NCBI GenBank assembly: GCA_958346935.1
Contig: CATVTM010000032.1
Location: 1-22,851, forward strand
Direction: 5' to 3'
DNA from: an uncultured Collinsella sp.
Lineage (GTDB): Bacteria > Actinomycetota > Coriobacteriia > Coriobacteriales > Coriobacteriaceae
DNA: 22,851 nt
Positions within the stretch are counted from its first letter, which is position 1, and each line of letters starts with the position of its first letter. Of the stretch, positions 22,252 to 22,851 are shown piece after piece. Under the pieces are notes generated by a model, which saw only the letters and a program-made list of their open reading frames with translations, had not been told where the DNA came from and did not search any database. Both the position numbers and the translations under genes were made by a program.

Positions 22252-22851
22252 CAGAACCTCCCCAATGGTTGCGATACACGCGAACTACTGCGCGCTGAAA
22301 CGCGCCGTGCGGCACGCCCTTGCGGCGGCACTCCTCATAGCGCTGCTCGGCACGGTCGAGCAAGCGGCCCAGCTGTGTAAAGCGACCCGTTTTGTCGGTC
22401 GCCACAATGGGCTGCTGGCTCAGGATACGATACGGCAAGTTGGCGGTATAGGTATCGAGCCGCAGCAGGGCCACGATAAAAAACACCACCGCACCCAACA
22501 AAAAGCCAAAGCCGTAAAACTGCTGCGGCAAAAGCAACGACACGGCGGTCGCCAGCCCTGCCACACCGGCAAACAGGCCCGAGGCCAGAACGGCTCCCTT
22601 GTAGTCGGTAAAGTACAGCAAGATCAGCAGGATTGTGTTGCCCACGGCATACAGGCCGTAGCCTACGCATAATGTGCGAAAATACCCGTGCATCAGATTG
22701 TTAAAGCCCAGCGGCAGGGCCGAGAGCACTGTGGTCTCGAGCGAAATGACCGCCGCCGTCACAAACAGCTGCTTGAGCGCGCAAAAGCGCAGTTCGCTGT
22801 TGAGTGTGGAGAGCATCTCCTCCTCGGCCACCACAATATCGCCCACCACGC
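22241..22851 (-). CDS. pelG: PelG-family exopolysaccharide exporter, 3' part
   Basis: Only the C-terminal 203 residues lie in the window; the gene continues past the right edge. The fragment has about four membrane segments: ALKQLFVTAAVISLETTVLS, GYGLYAVGNTILLILLYF, VLASGLFAGVAGLATAVSLL and FLLGAVVFFIVALLRL. Its LPYRILSQQPIV motif and an Arg/Glu-rich cytoplasmic tail resemble PelG, the polytopic MOP/Wzx-like transporter that exports the cationic Pel polysaccharide with PelD, PelE and PelF. Upstream genes outside the window would be expected to include pelF and pelD/E. The stop codon overlaps the cotH-like start, so the two are coupled. Confidence 0.78.
   Translation of the reverse strand, partial: VVGDIVVAEEEMLSTLNSELRFCALKQLFVTAAVISLETTVLSALPLGFNNLMHGYFRTLCVGYGLYAVGNTILLILLYFTDYKGAVLASGLFAGVAGLATAVSLLLPQQFYGFGFLLGAVVFFIVALLRLDTYTANLPYRILSQQPIVATDKTGRFTQLGRLLDRAEQRYEECRRKGVPHGAFQRAVVRVYRNHWGGSDDR

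Overview
The window looks like chromosomal DNA of a high-GC actinobacterium of class Coriobacteriia, most likely Collinsella or a close relative (about 70% confidence). The reasons are the GC-rich coding DNA, the actinobacterial style of RpoD and InfB, frequent GTG starts, and the combination of genes present. Almost every gene lies on the minus strand. No rRNA, tRNA, CRISPR array or insertion sequence was found.

Region 1 (about 54-11813) is one long minus-strand block, read from high to low coordinates: rimP, nusA, infB, rbfA, nrnA, truB, ribF, dnaG, rpoD. Spacing is very tight, with 1-15 nt gaps or 4-8 nt overlaps, except for 90 nt between nusA and infB and about 110 nt before rpoD. It joins ribosome maturation (RimP, RbfA, TruB), translation initiation (IF2), transcription elongation (NusA), nucleotide and flavin metabolism (NrnA, RibF), primase and the main sigma factor. 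A good promoter (11785-11813) is followed by an intrinsic-terminator-like hairpin (11730-11759) just before the rimP ribosome binding site, which suggests attenuation of the whole block. Past rpoD lie a 12-bp hairpin and a larger nested inverted-repeat structure (54-152).

Region 2 (12076-17641) holds a small plus-strand lipoprotein gene, then leuS and guaB on the minus strand, then a plus-strand ModE-type DNA-binding protein divergent from guaB. leuS has a long leader dominated by a 119-nt imperfect inverted repeat. The guaB product is of the type known from the parasite Tritrichomonas foetus, with the same length and key residues at the same numbers.

Region 3 (17642-18922) has a 138-bp intergenic element bounded by perfect 19-bp inverted repeats. 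After it comes a short Cys/Met-metabolism PLP-enzyme homologue that appears to lack the PLP-binding lysine.

Region 4 (19035-22851) is the most interesting part: a translationally coupled minus-strand operon, cut by the window edge, in the order pelG (3' part), cotH-like lipoprotein kinase, VTC-type polyphosphate polymerase domain protein, DUF4956 membrane protein. It suggests that a Pel-like exopolysaccharide export system is linked to extracytoplasmic phosphoryl transfer and polyphosphate chemistry.
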